This document shows positions 1 to 9,931 of a stretch of 64,000 bases of DNA, in pieces. The stretch's first letter is position 1. The number at the start of each line of letters is the position of its first letter. This stretch comes from Salvator merianae (taxonomy: Eukaryota > Chordata > Lepidosauria > Squamata > Teiidae), in contig QVOM02000042.1 in the NCBI GenBank assembly GCA_003586115.2, forward strand, positions 71,360,101-71,424,100, given 5' to 3'. The position numbers and the translations under genes were made by a program. The notes under the pieces are model-generated. The model was not told the origin of the DNA. It saw only the letters and a program-made list of their open reading frames with translations, and did no database searches.

Positions 1-690
1 AGGATGTAATTCATCTGGGCCTGGAGACTTGAATACATTTAAGTTTGCTAACTGTTCCCTCACCTTCTCCTTGTCCATACAGAGCCTTGATTCTCTTATT
101 CCCTCAACAGCACAGTGAAGGCCAACTGATGTTTCCTTTCCTTTCTGAGAGAAAACAGATGCAAAATAGGAGTTCAGAAGTTCTGCCTTCTGAATATCGT
201 TTTTGACCAAATCACCCTTCCCATTTTGTAAAGGTCCTATAGCTTCTTTGACTTTTCTTTTGCTTCTGACATACCCCCAAAAGCCTTTTTTATTGTTTTT
301 GGCCTCTCTTGCAATCCTCAATTCATTTTTAGCTTTAGCCTTTTTGACACTTATCCTGCAGTTCCTGCAGATTGCATTATATTCTTCTTTTGATATGTCC
401 CCCTCTTTCCATTTTTTAAACATTTCTTTTTTTCTTTTTAGCAAGTTATTAAGTTCAGGGTTCAAACACCCTGGTCTCTTTAGATGCTTGCCATTTTTTT
501 TTCTTTTAGGAATTGTTAAAGATTGTGCCTCTAGAATCTCCTTTCTCAAAATTTCCCATCCTTCCTGGACATTTCTGTCCTTTAAGACATCCAGCCAATG
601 GATCCTTCCTACCCTCCTTCTGAGTCCATCAAAATCTGCTCCTCTGAAATCTAACCTTGAAGTCCGAGTCCTGTCCGCTGTTTTTATCAG
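1..690 (-). mobile_element. CR1-type LINE, ORF2 linker fragment (antisense)
   Basis: Read on the minus strand, this segment matches the CR1 copy at about 42,440-43,130 almost throughout. It covers the stretch between the endonuclease and the reverse transcriptase (the part rich in Lys/Arg, ending before the RT fingers). The plus-strand open frame at 203-694 is only the antisense shadow of this ORF, and the same shadow occurs at 42,461-42,934. Similarity begins at the window edge, so the copy continues to the left, and it fades near 690. It lacks both the SDH endonuclease motif and the RT motifs within the window. It is a dead fragment. Family assignment rests on the second copy, which has a diagnostic CR1 3' end. 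Confidence 0.85.
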
Positions 691-1759
691 CTGAAGGGAG
701 TGGCCAAATATGCTAATTGGCAGGGGTTTGGCAGGGGTTGTCATGATAGTTCATTGAGGGCACAGGCCTTTGTCCAATCACCCAATGCAAGGTCTTATGT
801 TCTTATGGCAGGTGCTTTGGAAGGCCTACCTGAATGCCCAGACTTTTGTCCTTGGTAAGATGGATGAAGCCATAGAGGTCAATATCATCAGCTTATAGTT
901 AACACCTTACTTCAACATTTCTGATAGCCATTCCTTGTGGCCTCATAAAGATGTTTGGTTTTTTTAAAATTCTAACTTCTAGACAATATGGGAGCCTATA
1001 TAGATGTTGAAGAGTGTCAGGGGTAAGGTAGTGCCTTCTTGCACCCCACAAACTAGCTGCCAGGGCAACAAGGTACAATCACCCAATATTAGTCTCTGAA
1101 ATCAGTTCTGTAGATGAGGGTGGAACCTCTGTAGAACAGTACCCCTCTCACTCTGATTTACTCATCACCCCTCACACAGAACCCCATTATCTCATAGCCA
1201 CCTGAACCCTCCAGACAAGTTCTCTCACCTTCTTTTCCAGCTCTCAAAACTTGTTCGTTCACTAACCTTCCAAACTGTTTCTCATCCCACATTCTTCAAA
1301 TTGTCATGTCCTACTTATCACATTGTAACTTCAAAATCTGTGCTGTTGATCTGTAGCCTGCACACATGCCAGGGAGGGGGTATGACTGTGCACAGTCAGT
1401 CATGTGATGGGCAACTGAATTATGTAACATATGCACACACAATGCTTAATTTGTTGTCTGTCTGGAGCATTCTGCTCAGCACATGTCCAAATACCAAGTG
1501 AGGAGAGAAACAAAAGGAAGGTTTGCAGGCTGAAAGAGAAAACAGCAGGCTTTCACAGGCTTAAACTCTGAGGTATGTAGGCAGGAGAAGAACAAAGGGA
1601 ATTCCTGAAGGCTGCGAAGTATAGCTTTATAGCTTGGAGAAGGCTAAGGGAGGAGAAACGGAGGCTTGCAAGCTGTGGGGCTTGTGGAAGAGAAGGAGGC
1701 AAGCAAAGAGATTTGCAGTCTATAAGAGCTGGGGACAATAAGAGAGGAACACAAGGAGG
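691..1759. other. No gene recognised
   Basis: Non-coding sequence of ordinary composition. The only open frames are short (61-66 codons) and have no recognisable motif. A short run near 787-805 resembles the end of a LINE tail, but not strongly enough to call. Confidence 0.5.
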
Positions 1760-1766
1760 TTTGTAG

Positions 1767-2036
1767 TGGTGGCACGGTGGCGCAGAAGGCTAAGGCACTG
1801 ATCTTTCTATAGGTGGATCGGAGTTCAAGGCCCCTGTCTGCCGTGTAGAGGGGATGAGCGTCCTCTACTGGCCTCTAGCTCCAGCCACCCTAGCTGTTCG
1901 AAAGCAAGTAATTGCAAGTAGATAAATAGGGAGCATCACATTGTGTGATGCGGAAGATAGACAGATGTAAGCCTTCGGGCGAAAAAAGCGAGGCCGAGAA
2001 AAGCGGGGTATAAAAACCAAGTTCTTCTTCTTCTTC
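1767..2036 (+). mobile_element. tRNA-derived SINE, copy 1
   Basis: The head resembles a tRNA with an A-box-like TGGCGCAGAAGG at 1778 and a B-box-like GGAGTTCAAGG at 1820, the internal RNA polymerase III promoter layout of tRNA-SINEs. The body is near-identical to the copy at 60,770-61,062. The 3' end reads GCGGGGTATAAAAACCAA followed by (TTC)n. A 7-bp direct repeat, TTTGTAG, lies at 1760-1766 and 2037-2043 and fits a target-site duplication. Compared with copy 2 it lacks about 35 bp in the tail just before the GCCGAGAAAAGCG block. It is non-coding and would depend on a LINE for movement. The similarity between copies suggests recent activity. Confidence 0.85.
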
Positions 2037-2043
2037 TTTGTAG

Positions 2044-3785
2044 GCTGGTCAGTTTAGGGCAGAGAATGGGGAATATTCACAATTAGTCATAAGACTTAAT
2101 GTTTAATTTGTAGAAATACACAGAGAGAGTTGAAAGGAGTATTATCTCCTCACTTTTTGCCAAAGTATAAGGCTCTCTCCACAATGGGCCTGTATTCTGG
2201 TCCAGGATGGCCCATAGTATGAATGGTTTCCACTCTGGACTAGGATACTTGAGTCCATGCCCCTCAGTAGAGCAGCCTGTCCACATCACACTAAGCCAAG
2301 ATGGTGACATATCCCACTCCACTGGTAATCCTTTGAAAGTAGTCCACAAGCGGACTACTGTGGTAGACCAGACCTAGAAGAGCATGCAAACAGCATGCCT
2401 TCATGGCCCTGTATACCATGTCCAGCTCCTTTTCAGCAGGGCACCCAGAAGTGATACCAGAAGTGTGCAGCTTCTGCTCATGTGGCCAAAAAGGCCCCAG
2501 TCAGGACAACTTGCCAATTTAGACCTCCCTAGTGTGTGACAGCCTGGTCCTGTTCAGAAAGGGCCTAAGAGTCTGTGTTACCTACTGTGAATCACAACTT
2601 AGGGTGGTGATTCATTTTGGCATTTTTGTGAAGAGTTCTGCATTTTTGTGAAGAGTTGTTTAAGAAAGCACCTTTTCCACCATCTGCATCAGTCCTCAGG
2701 ACTCCACCATGTCTTTGACAGAAGTATGCTGTTTCATCAGTTGTTCTTCATGGACATACAGATGCTCAGGTATTTGGACATATATAGACTTTGGAAATGG
2801 ATGCCGGGATCAGAGGTGTGAAAAACCTCCTCCTCCTACCACTGGTTGCACTCAGTGACTATGCCAGAATCCCCAATAAACATACACCAACAACTCCTAC
2901 TTATATTTTCTTCCCAAGTCTGGTTTCCTGCTATTTCCCCTATCATGAACCTGCATTTAAGTATAGGCTGTGAGGACCACCTGTCACACAGCTATGGCAA
3001 TGCTGCTGTTTTTAGCTAGTTTAACGGCAAACGTTTAGGTGGTAATGTACTACTCATGTGCACAGAATCAGTTCTGCACACCTGAGTCAGAAGCCAGAGC
3101 TACACTTGCACAAAAGACATATTTTTGTCAAGATTCATTGGATGTAGCCAGAGCAGGGGAGGTTAAAGTTTTACAACAGCATATATTAAAGAATGTGTGG
3201 GAAAGTAACTGAGTGGAAGGGCAAATCACATGCAACCTGGTACTCCTCATCAGTTTCCATTCACTGATATGAATGGCAAGAAGAAAACTATAGCAAAATT
3301 GGGAAGCTGGGGGGAAGCACGAAGAAAGAAATGGGTGGAAACTGAGTGACCAGTCTAACCTGTTTGCTTTAAAAAAAATGTCAAGCCACAGTCTAGAACT
3401 ACTATAAACAGCTAACTTCTGAACACTGGAAGTTCTTGCATTAACAAAATAGCCAAATGAGAAGCATCACAAGAGGCACGTAAACTTGCCAATGACCTGC
3501 TAAAACTGAAGTATAAGCCACAGTTTTGAGTCTACATTAAACAAAAGGAAGGAATATGTCAGAAATTCAATCATTTTGCTAAAGTAATATAATTCCAAGT
3601 CAAAGAAATGTTTATCCTGGCAAGAACAGTCCACATTGTTTTTTAACCGACGCTGCTGTGAAAATGTGATATGTATGTCTGCCCAGATATTTGGTTCAGC
3701 ACCAAACTACTTTGGTGATTCAAGTGCAACACTTCAGTTACCCTTAAAGACTCTATCTTGCTCACAATGGTTCAACCATGAAGGC
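2044..3785. other. No gene recognised
   Basis: No supported gene or repeat family. A 20-bp unit (starting GCATTTTTGTGAAGAGTT) is tandemly duplicated at about 2619-2658. Short open frames at 2083-2349 (minus) and 2791-2973 show no domain. Confidence 0.5.
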
Positions 3786-4357
3786 TAGTGATGTGCAGTT
3801 TGGTTCACATTCAGAAATTCAGTTGAGCAGTTTGTGTTCACATCAAACTGAACCTTGTGGTTGTTTGAATATCTGGAAATTTGTTTGAACCAAACCAGTC
3901 TCCTGCTCATGAATGTGAACAATTTGATCAAATAGTTCGTGTTTGCTGAGCTTTTGCCCTTGAAAAGAATGAGAGTTGACTTAGTACAAGTAGAATATGT
4001 TGCAGATCAATACGTTAATGGTTCGGAATGTTTATAATTTATACTGTTTAAGCTGAGTTATTGATATAATTTTCATTGTACAACCTGGCAAAATCTACTT
4101 ATGTAACATTATGTATTATATAAATAAAACAATAATAAAAAAATACAGTTATAAAAAAAGTGATCAACTGTGTCTTGACCATTTTAAGATTGAAAAACAA
4201 ATGGCTTTTTTTCAATGGAAAAAATGGTATTTTTTTTAAACAAGTTGGAATTGAATGTGAATGACTGTTCAATTAACTGGCTTGCCCTTGAACTGAACAA
4301 ATGGGTGTTTGGTTCATTGGCAAACTGAACATGCATTTTTGCTTGTGCACATCCCTA
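3786..4357. mobile_element. hAT-like MITE, 572 bp copy
   Basis: Ends are TAGTGATGTGCA on the left and TGCACATCCCTA on the right, inverted repeats of each other with one mismatch. The flanking 8 bp (ATGAAGGC before, CTGAAGAC after) match at six of eight positions, fitting the 8-bp target duplication of hAT transposons. The same termini bound the elements at 45,333 and 46,052. The interior is rich in motifs resembling TTGAACCAAAC and has no coding capacity. An AT-rich stretch near 4080-4150 may be a later insertion. It would need a hAT transposase supplied from elsewhere. Confidence 0.75.
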
Positions 4358-6747
4358 CTGAAGACCTATAGAAATCATGAGATGTCTGTATGTTCCTGTC
4401 TCTTATGAGTGATGTTTCTACTGACTTCTAACAGGATTGTCTTCTGATGTCTTCTCTGTGGAGGTCAGAAAACTTTTTGGTTTTTAGAAAACCTTTAATG
4501 CGGATGGCAGCTGAAGCACATGCAATAGAAGTCTCACAGCAAATCTGGTTCAGTAAAAGTGAATGCTCACAATCATGCTGATCAAGCAGTAACAGTGATA
4601 TCAAATAAAACTTGCTTTTCTTTACACTTGCATCCACAGCAAACAGCCCAGCAGAGCTCTTTTGATTGATAAAAGGGTTTGTTGCCAGTCTAAAGATGCG
4701 AAGCAGCCATTCCCTCAGAAATGCTATGCAAAGGCTTTATGATACAATTTTAGGTCACTCACCTGTGGCAAGTCCTGAGGAGGTGTTCATATCATATATT
4801 AGGAATTTTCTTTCAGTTGTTGGTGGTAGGGCAAGGTCTAAGAGTTGTAAGGTATACAAAATAAACCATAACATAAGTAGACAGTGTGATTGGCACAGGA
4901 GTAGAAATCTTCTTAGTTTAAAGGGTCACCTTCTGCCCAGCCTCTGTTTTTCCCTGACAGACAGTAATCAAATGAGTATTTGACTTCAGACATGAAGCTG
5001 CAAGGGTTGCTTGAAATGGATTGTGGGATATCCAACATCAGAGTGGATCTTTTTCTAAAAACTGTATTGTGAAAGGAATAAACTGGTTTCAGGAGGAATT
5101 ACTCATTTTTTAATTACTTTTTAAATTAATTTTCAGAATATAAAGTAATATGTTATATTAGAAAAGTCTTTAAAAAAAATACATAAATTTTAAAAAGATC
5201 GATGAAAGATCGATTCCCAGTCTTTTTCATAATGACTATCAGTTATTTAACATTCAGCTCCTCTTACCTTCTCCATTTGTCTTGTCCCAATGTAAGTCTT
5301 TTGTCACTCAATTCCAATTATTCCTAGAGATCCAAGGCTAATAGGTTGGTTTCATGAACAGTTCTAGGGAGAATGCGATTGGTTTGTATGGATTCAAAAG
5401 GTGTAGGGTGTAAGGAAGGAATTCTGAGACAATAATAATACCAATTTGACATGAAATTAAGCTAGAACAAAAATAAAAAGGTGCCTTTAAACAGCAAAAG
5501 ATACAGATTCCAATGGTAGGCAATAGCAGGCAATTGCTTTCAATATAGATCAGCAGTTGTATGCAGACAAATAACAAGATCTTGTTAAGTTATCAATCAA
5601 AATGTATCAAAGCAGCAAAATGTGACATTGGAGCAGAAGGTGATAATGAGATTATGCAGCTGGATACACTTTGTGAGTTCTGGATGGAACTAAACTACTT
5701 AAAATGTATCGAACACTCTGAAGACACCTAACAAGGCAGACAGAGAGCTCTATGAAGATTATTGGAATGTTTTTCTAAGGTGTGGTTTGAATGAAAATGT
5801 CTAAGGATGATTCTAAAAGGTTTCTAGATTTGTCCTGTGCCCAGATGAAGTGCTCCACCAAACCTCAAAAGCAGCTGGATCCACCCTGTTCACTCACTAT
5901 CTCATGTTAAGATCCCAGAAGTTGAAACCTGGACTAATCTACCTTGTGCTAAATTCCACCCAATTTGCTGACTAGCAGGCAACGGAAAAATCTCCCACCA
6001 TTAAAGAGTTCTCTTCATTAAGTCTCCATCAAGCTATGAAGGGGGGGGGGGGGGGAAGCAGAAAAGGAAAAATGGGTTTTTTTCAGGCAGAGTTGAGGGG
6101 ACATCACTACATTTTTATTTATTTATTCACAGTACGCACTCAAGGATGGACAGTGTCTGCTGAAGTAAAGTTGCAAAGCAATCCAGAAATGGTCTTCTTG
6201 AGAAGTAAAGATTTTCTCTTCAGTTTCAGCAGGAGGAAACAAGAGGCAAAGAGGCCTGAGGTTTCAGACACGAGTTTCCTTGACTGCTTCCCAGATCTCA
6301 GGCTAACACCAGCTTGGTGCAGGAGCAATGAAGCGATTTCACTTAGTGCTTTGGGTGATCCAATGATGGCAGAGGCCAGTAGTCTGTGATCTTAGTGAGG
6401 AAAATGTAGTGGGGTGGACAATCTTGTGGCACTCTCTTCTTTAGTGGAATGAAGTGAAGTGAATTTTAGCATAGTGTTTCAGCAAAGAGGAGGGGAAAAG
6501 ACCATCACCTAAAGAAACTTTATTCTATACCTCCTTTGTTCTCTTTTCCATTGTTTGTAGATTATAGTCATCTTTGAATTTTGATGTTATTCAAAATGTC
6601 ATTTGATCCACAGTATAATTATGCCAGCTCTGTTTTGTCCACTTTTGGGAATCCTTCCATCCATACACCAATACTGCAAGTGCTGCTGTTGTAAGTTGCT
6701 CTACAATAGTTTTATCCTCTTTGCTGAATATTAGCAGCCATGTTGGC
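4358..6747. other. No gene recognised
   Basis: AT-rich unique-looking sequence. It holds a run of 15 G at 6041-6055 and a short direct repeat of AGATCGAT near 5199-5213. The open frames of 60-117 codons have no recognisable domains, and overlapping frames on both strands at 6036-6389 argue against coding. Confidence 0.5.
6041..6055 (+). repeat. Poly-G run (15 bp)
   Basis: An uninterrupted run of G visible in the sequence. It forces a poly-Gly reading in one frame, which is not evidence of coding. Confidence 0.95.
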
Positions 6748-7209
6748 ATAACACAGGTCTACCAAAAAAAAAAAAAAAATCAGGTGCCAAGGCTTTTTGA
6801 ATGGATTTAAGTTATTTTGAGGGTGCTGAATTCAAAAATCCCATTACTTTTGCTGAATTGGTTCTAGGTTTTGAGATAATGGACATCCATAAAAATAATG
6901 CATTCCCCCAATGCGACTTGTGTGTGATAAATGCAATAGCTTTTGGTCTGTCTTTTGACTCTTTAACAGTGTCTTAGGTAATGAAATATCCCATATAATT
7001 ATTTTGTATTGCAATTTGTAGGCCTACAATGCTGGCAGGTCTGAATGCTTTTCAAACGTGTTACATTAATTAATTAATTAACCATTAAATATCTCAGAAA
7101 CAAGAGCCCATCTGGCAAAACTGAAGTCATATTCTTAATCAGCACCATAAACTTAATATAAAACCGTTCAGACATCGTTGGCACCAAAATCACTGTATAC
7201 CAGTGATAG
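6748..7209 (+). repeat. Left arm of large inverted repeat, unclassified
   Basis: This arm is the reverse complement of 9463-9931, with by eye roughly nine bases in ten identical. An almost perfect core lies around 6935-7020. The outer end carries poly-A (6762-6776) mirrored by poly-T in the other arm, and the match continues weakly beyond it to about 6748. The inner end stops near 7209. It includes (TTAA)-type repeats around 7067-7081. No reading frame is conserved and I do not recognise the family. It could be the terminal inverted repeat of a large DNA element, or one of two opposed copies of an unknown repeat. Confidence 0.85.
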
Positions 7210-8102
7210 GTGCTGTGACATCTTACACTTTTATTCATAATTTCTAAGTACTTTATTTCCTGAACTATAGGAGCTGGGAAACTCGTTATTTTGTGTTTTT
7301 AATAGCAGAAACTGTAAGCTGTTTCAAAGAACTAAATGGGAAAAACTATAACACAAAATTTCTTCTGGTTCTCAGTACTTTTGGAATTCCAGAATTTTGG
7401 AATTCAGGAATTCCAAGCCCTGGGTGGTGAGAAACACAACCAGTCATGGAATGGAAACCCTTGGTAGGGGAATGAGTGTTGAGAACTACAGCCCAATGAA
7501 TGCTTTAATCTGGCCAAAAAAGCAGATTCACAGTTGCATTTTTTATCAGTATTAAAGGCACTTTTATTATCCTGCTGGGAAAGGATTGTCTTTTATCCAG
7601 AACAACATTTTCAAGGTAAGTCTGGTTGCTCACTTAGAAAACATTAAATGCTGAGCCACTTAACAACATCGAAATACTGGACTAGCAATACAGCCTGGAG
7701 AGACAACTTGTCAGTATATCACAAATATAATTTGTTCTATAATTCCAGGTAACTGATGTTGAAACTGTCTGAGAGCCAAAGGCCTTGATGGGTGAAATGA
7801 ACGTGGGGCATTCATTTTTTTTAAAAAAATGACAGAATCATTGTAGGACAAGGCCTAAGGAATCAAATTCTGAATACTGTACCCAAGAGAGTCATTTGGG
7901 AATTGTGCTATGTAAAACAAGAACTAGAGAAACAGTTTATTGGCCAGGCATGTGTTCTCAAACGGAAGACTTGGTACAATGATGTTCCAGATATTAATTC
8001 TGAATTTAAAAAGAAGGCCAAAAAGAACCAATGCTGTTTTATGAATTTCTCCTGAAACCTTGGAATTAAAGGGAGCAAATTCATTCTCTTGATGGATTAC
8101 AC
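7210..8102. other. Left part of inverted-repeat loop; no gene
   Basis: No coding signal. A local cluster of GGAATTC-like palindromes sits at about 7380-7421. Nothing seen resembles a transposase. Confidence 0.5.
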
Positions 8103-8105
8103 TAA

Positions 8106-8764
8106 CACCCCTTTTGCACTGACCTTACCTATCCTGGTGCAGGATCGGCTGCCCTGTACTGGGATACAGAGTCAGTCCCAAGGTGGGATGGCTGCTGCTG
8201 GCACAGAAGAAGGCCATCTGCATTATGATAGCCTGTTCTTTGCCATTCCCTGTGCCAGCTGCAAAGCTTGTGCCAGCTTTGGAGCTGGGAGGGCTCCAAA
8301 TGCTACAAAGGCCAGGAATGAAACTTCCTGGCTTCAGAATTCCAAGGGGCCCCATTTTGGTGGCACCATTTGCATGCCTCCATGGTTCACTATACCACCC
8401 CCTAGAATGCTAGTAGACTCAATATCGAGGTCTCCCAGTAACTACAGTTGCATCCACACATCACTTACTTATTCTGCTATATTTGGATATTCTGGAATAA
8501 AGCATGGATATTCCAGAATAAAGAATTGGATATTCCAGAATATCCATGCTTTATTCTGGAACATTCAGCTATAGTGGAATAAGTAAGCAATCTCTGTATA
8601 GAGCCGATGATGCCATTTTGGATTTCCTAGCCTGGTCTACACTTCACCCTGTGCAGATGAAGCATACCAGGAGTGGGCGTGGCATCCCTTATTCCACACT
8701 AGCACGTGGAAAGGAAATCTCTACCCCTTTCTATCTTGCACTATAAGTGCATACAGAAAGGACC
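8106..8764. mobile_element. Harbinger-like MITE, 659 bp, with nested MITE
   Basis: The ends contain CCCCTTTTGCACT (left) and the complement of GGTCCTTTCTGTATGCACT (right), in inverted orientation. Both sides are flanked by TAA (8103-8105 and 8765-8767), the 3-bp TWA-type duplication expected of PIF/Harbinger elements. The interior matches parts of the sequence at 12,712-12,870 and 13,925-14,424, so this is a family. A second MITE sits inside at about 8445-8606. The overlapping open frames here are non-coding. Superfamily assignment is inferred from the duplication length and end sequence only. Confidence 0.7.
8445..8606. mobile_element. Palindromic MITE (TGCATCC family), copy 1, nested
   Basis: A near-complete palindrome: the left half runs from TTGCATCCACACATCACTT through a repeated GGATATTC motif, and the right half returns to GAATAAGTAAG. 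It is clearly the same family as 18,361-18,498. It interrupts the larger Harbinger-like element, so it inserted later. The right end has diverged and no target duplication can be fixed. Confidence 0.7.
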
Positions 8765-9100
8765 TAAAATATAAGGATGATATGCAAAGAATAATCATTC
8801 TGTGGTTTTCCTATTTCTTCTTTGGAAACATATGGTAATAGTCTATGCCAGGTTTTGGAGGGCAGATGTTCTGGTGTTACTTCAGATAAGAGTGACAGCA
8901 TAAAAGGAGATAAAAAGTCTATATCCTTCTGTCTATCCCCCTGACTGCCATGGCAGACATTATTGCCTACAAAGGCATTGTGAAGCTGTCAGTATAACCA
9001 CCAAGGGTTGCAGCTCTTTTCTTCAGATTCTCCTTAAGATTTTAACCCCTTTATTAATCACCTACTATGACGGTATGTTCACCCAGACAAAATTCTCATA

Positions 9101-9225
9101 GTCCCTTTTTGCACAGGTCCTTATTCTAGATTATATCCCTGAACAGGGACCTGCCATCCACATGCCAGTGCAGACTACAGAAGGTCCCATCCTTCTGTAC
9201 ATTAAGGCTGAGTGCAGAAAGGGCC
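9101..9225. mobile_element. Harbinger-like MITE, 125 bp, deleted copy
   Basis: The left end GTCCCTTTTTGCAC and the right end GTGCAGAAAGGGCC are inverted. Flanking trinucleotides are ATA on both sides (9098-9100 and 9226-9228). The interior shares GATTATATCCC, CTGCCATCCACATGC and AGTGCA segments with the intact relative at 14,980-15,159, whose right half is largely absent here. Confidence 0.7.
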
Positions 9226-9462
9226 ATACATTTTTTTTTTAAAAGACAAAGAATGTTGGCAGGGTTATCAGGATAATTGAATCTTTTTCACAGGGGGTAG
9301 GTATTCTAAAATTAGGAGGTGTTAGATATGGTATCTTAACAGATATCTTTTATAGCAAATTAATTTTTATGGGAAACACTGTAATTATGTCTCTTGTCAA
9401 GGTCTGATGGAAATGATACTAATATTAAAAGTTGTTAAAATTTTTACTGATGGCTGCTGGAT

Positions 9463-9931
9463 TGATAACACTAGTATACAATGATTTTGGTACCAACAAT
9501 GTCTGAATGGTTTTATATTAAGTTTATGGTGCTGATTAAGAATATGGCTTCGGTTTTGCCAGATTGGCTCTAGTTTCTGAGATATTTAATAGTTAATTAA
9601 TTAATTAATGCAACACGTTTGAAAAGCATTCAGAATTGCAAGAATATTGTAGGACTACAAATTGCAATAGAAAATAATTATATGGGATATTTCATTACCT
9701 AAGACACTGTTAAAGAGTCAAAAGACAGACCAAAAGCTATTGCATTTGTTATCACACACAAATCGCATTGGGGGAATGCATTGTTTCATGGATGTCCATT
9801 ATCTCCAAACTAGAACCAATTCAGCAAAAGTAATGGGAGTTTTGTATTCAGCACCCTCAAAATACCCTAAATCCATTCAAAAAACCTTGGCACCTGAATT
9901 TTTTTTTTCTTTTCTGTAGATCTGTGTAATA
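9463..9931 (-). repeat. Right arm of large inverted repeat, unclassified
   Basis: Reverse-complement partner of 6748-7209. It starts next to a CACTAGTATACAATGA segment at the inner end and finishes at poly-T and CTGTAGATCTGTGTAA at the outer end. Differences from the left arm are scattered substitutions and small indels, so the duplication is not recent. Confidence 0.85.

Noticed and set aside
203..694. 163-codon plus-strand open frame
   Set aside because: It is the antisense of CR1 ORF2. The same shadow frame occurs opposite the second CR1 copy.
1771..1845. Possible tRNA gene
   Set aside because: The A- and B-box-like motifs belong to a SINE head, repeated at 60,770, and there is no tRNA-like fold or discriminator end.
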